Shown: in pieces, positions 6,287-7,658 of the stretch
Position numbering within the stretch: the first letter of the stretch is position 1
Layout of the letters: each line of letters opens with the position of its first letter
From: Candidatus Sumerlaeota bacterium
GTDB taxonomy: Bacteria > Sumerlaeota > Sumerlaeia > JADFCT01
Reading direction: 5' to 3'
Length of the DNA: 7,658 nt
NCBI GenBank assembly: GCA_026398575.1
Contig: JAPLSP010000747.1
Location: 1-7,658 of the forward strand
Position numbers and translations under genes: made by a program
Notes under the pieces: model-generated
What the model was told of the DNA's origin: nothing
Database searches by the model: none
Seen by the model: the letters and a program-made list of their open reading frames with translations, nothing else

Positions 6287-7658
6287 ATGTACTTTAACTC
6301 GATAGAATATTTTCTTTTTCTGCCATTAGTGTACGTTGTCTTTTATTTTGCAAAAGACAAATATCGGTGGCTTGTTCTCCTGAGCGCCAGTTATATTTTT
6401 TATGCTTCCCTCAAGTCTGCCTATTTGTTGCTCGTTCTTGCTGGCGCCTCGCTGGTCACATTTTATTTTGGCCTGAAAATCTTTCAGGAAAAAAATGAGA
6501 AAAACAAAAAACGCTATTTATGGGTGGGGATTGGGATAAACGTCGCGATACTGGTGGCAATGAAATATATCCCATTTATTTCGGACAACATTGAAGTAAT
6601 TCTTAAAGCATTATTCAACAGGAGTCCGGCGTTTGCAGCTCCTGTGATTGTTTCCATCGGAGTTGCATTCTATGTCATTCAGGCAATCGCTTATCTGAAC
6701 GATGTCTATCTGGAAATTCAGGAACCAGAGAGGCATTGTGGGTATTTTGCCTTGTATATGAGTTTTTTTCCGAAGTTGCTCCAGGGGCCAATTGAGAGAG
6801 GAAATCAACTTCTGCCCCAGCTCAAGAAGCCTTATGAATTCAATTATGAAAATATGCGATCAGGCTTGTTGCTGTTCACGTGGGGATTGTTTAAGAAAGT
6901 CGTAATCGCGGACAGACTGGCGCTATTTGTGAATGAAATTTATGGCGCTCCATCAAGTTATGCGGGCTGGCCTCTGGCGCTTGCCACTTATGTCTATGCC
7001 GTCCAAATATATGCGGATTTTTCCGGCTATACGGACATGGCGCTGGGGGCGGCAAGGTTGTTCAATATTCAGTTGACTGATAACTTCAATCGTCCATACA
7101 TGGCGTCGAGCGTGGCCGAGTTCTGGAGGCGGTGGCACATATCCTTTTCGCGATGGTTGCTGGATTATATTTTCAAGCCGTTGCAGATGAAATGGAGAGA
7201 CCAAAAAGTACTGGGAAGCATACTGGCTCTGCTGGTGACTTTTCTGATTTCTGGGGTCTGGCATGGCGCAAAATGGACGTTTGTGATCTGGGGTCTTTTG
7301 CATGGAACCTATCTGGCGCTGGAAGTTTGCTTCAAGTCGCTAAAGAAAAAGCGCCTCAAATCTCTGCGCCCTGCAACGGTGAAATTGATTAATGCATGGA
7401 ATATCTTCGTGACGTTTAATTTGGTGTGCCTGGCGTGGATATTTTTCAGATCCGATAGTTTGGGGCAGGCAATGAAGATTGTTTCCTGCTTATTCACTAT
7501 GCATCATCATCAAAGAAAGGGCATTACCCACATCCTGGACCCCATAGATACAACCATTGTGGTATTTTCGCTCACGGCGCTCATATCGGTCCATTTATTG
7601 CAGCTAGACAAGCGAGAGATCAGCTTGAAAATATTTCGATTTCCATTGCCCCTGCGCT
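6287..7658 (+). CDS. MBOAT-family membrane O-acyltransferase, AlgI/DltB-like (C-terminus cut by the right edge)
   Basis: Translation from the ATG at 6287 runs 457 codons without a stop. It begins MYFNSIEYFLFLPLVYVVFYF, the usual start of AlgI-like proteins. Multiple hydrophobic segments follow (about 6-22, 27-45, 46-63, 78-95, 117-140, 152-162, 192-205, 228-245, 309-324, 329-348, 370-388, 422-440). Family motifs are FPKLLQGPIERG (161-172), QIYADFSGYTDMALGAARLF (240-259), NFNRPYMASSVAEFWRRWH (266-284) and FLISGVWHGAKW (319-330). H326 matches the invariant catalytic histidine of the family, and H284 is the second conserved one. Such proteins transfer acyl groups, usually acetyl, across the inner membrane for polysaccharide O-acylation, often with an AlgJ/AlgX/DltD/SGNH partner that may lie just beyond the window. 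AlgI proteins are commonly about 460-520 residues, so little is missing. The ribosome binding site is weak (AAGAG). GC is lower than in the minus-strand genes. Confidence 0.94.
   Translation, partial: MYFNSIEYFLFLPLVYVVFYFAKDKYRWLVLLSASYIFYASLKSAYLLLVLAGASLVTFYFGLKIFQEKNEKNKKRYLWVGIGINVAILVAMKYIPFISDNIEVILKALFNRSPAFAAPVIVSIGVAFYVIQAIAYLNDVYLEIQEPERHCGYFALYMSFFPKLLQGPIERGNQLLPQLKKPYEFNYENMRSGLLLFTWGLFKKVVIADRLALFVNEIYGAPSSYAGWPLALATYVYAVQIYADFSGYTDMALGAARLFNIQLTDNFNRPYMASSVAEFWRRWHISFSRWLLDYIFKPLQMKWRDQKVLGSILALLVTFLISGVWHGAKWTFVIWGLLHGTYLALEVCFKSLKKKRLKSLRPATVKLINAWNIFVTFNLVCLAWIFFRSDSLGQAMKIVSCLFTMHHHQRKGITHILDPIDTTIVVFSLTALISVHLLQLDKREISLKIFRFPLPLR

Noticed and set aside
1..7658. Search by eye for CRISPR repeats, tRNA or rRNA genes, insertion-sequence ends and attachment-site duplications
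   Set aside because: No regularly spaced repeats, cloverleaf arms, transposase motifs or terminal inverted repeats were seen.

Overview
The window is a bacterial surface-glycan (exopolysaccharide, capsule or LPS-type) gene neighbourhood, cut at both ends. It holds seven protein-coding genes: three glycosyltransferases (two of the GT2 fold, one CgeB-like), two SAM-dependent methyltransferases (one UbiG-like class I, one FkbM-type), a secreted PEGA/SUMF1-domain protein, and an AlgI/DltB-like MBOAT O-acyltransferase. I see no rRNA, tRNA, CRISPR array, insertion sequence or complete mobile element. The host cannot be named from this sequence. Shine-Dalgarno sites of the AAGGA type, moderate-to-high GC, and a PEGA-SUMF1 protein beside polysaccharide genes fit an uncultured Gram-negative-type bacterium, for example from PVC-like or neighbouring candidate phyla. 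That is a low-confidence inference.

Layout. Positions 1-982 hold two minus-strand genes joined by an ATGA overlap: a class I methyltransferase (245-982) followed by the N-terminal 82 codons of a DPM1/ALG5-like GT2 (1-248, running off the left edge). Upstream of them on the same strand, after a 120-base gap, is a 360-residue GT2 (1103-2185). A 340-base divergent spacer (2186-2525) leads to a plus-strand FkbM methyltransferase (2526-3203). That gene converges across a 60-base spacer, which contains a hairpin, on a minus-strand CgeB-like glycosyltransferase (3264-4268). The CgeB-like gene lies 35 bases downstream of the PEGA-SUMF1 gene (4304-5917). A 369-base spacer without a convincing gene (5918-6286) separates this from the plus-strand MBOAT gene (6287 to the right edge).

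How the genes may work together (inference). The glycosyltransferases would build or decorate a glycan, the two methyltransferases would O-methylate sugars, and the MBOAT would move acyl (probably acetyl) groups across the membrane onto it. The PEGA-SUMF1 protein has the fold of formylglycine-generating enzymes but not their cysteine pair. It probably acts outside the cytoplasm as a binding or envelope protein rather than as a sulfatase activator. The two plus-strand genes are visibly richer in A+T than the minus-strand genes, so the locus looks like a mosaic.

The oddest item is an A8 run placed exactly as an in-frame A-AAA-AAA slippery heptamer at the end of the methyltransferase gene. A -1 shift there would fuse that enzyme to the following glycosyltransferase.
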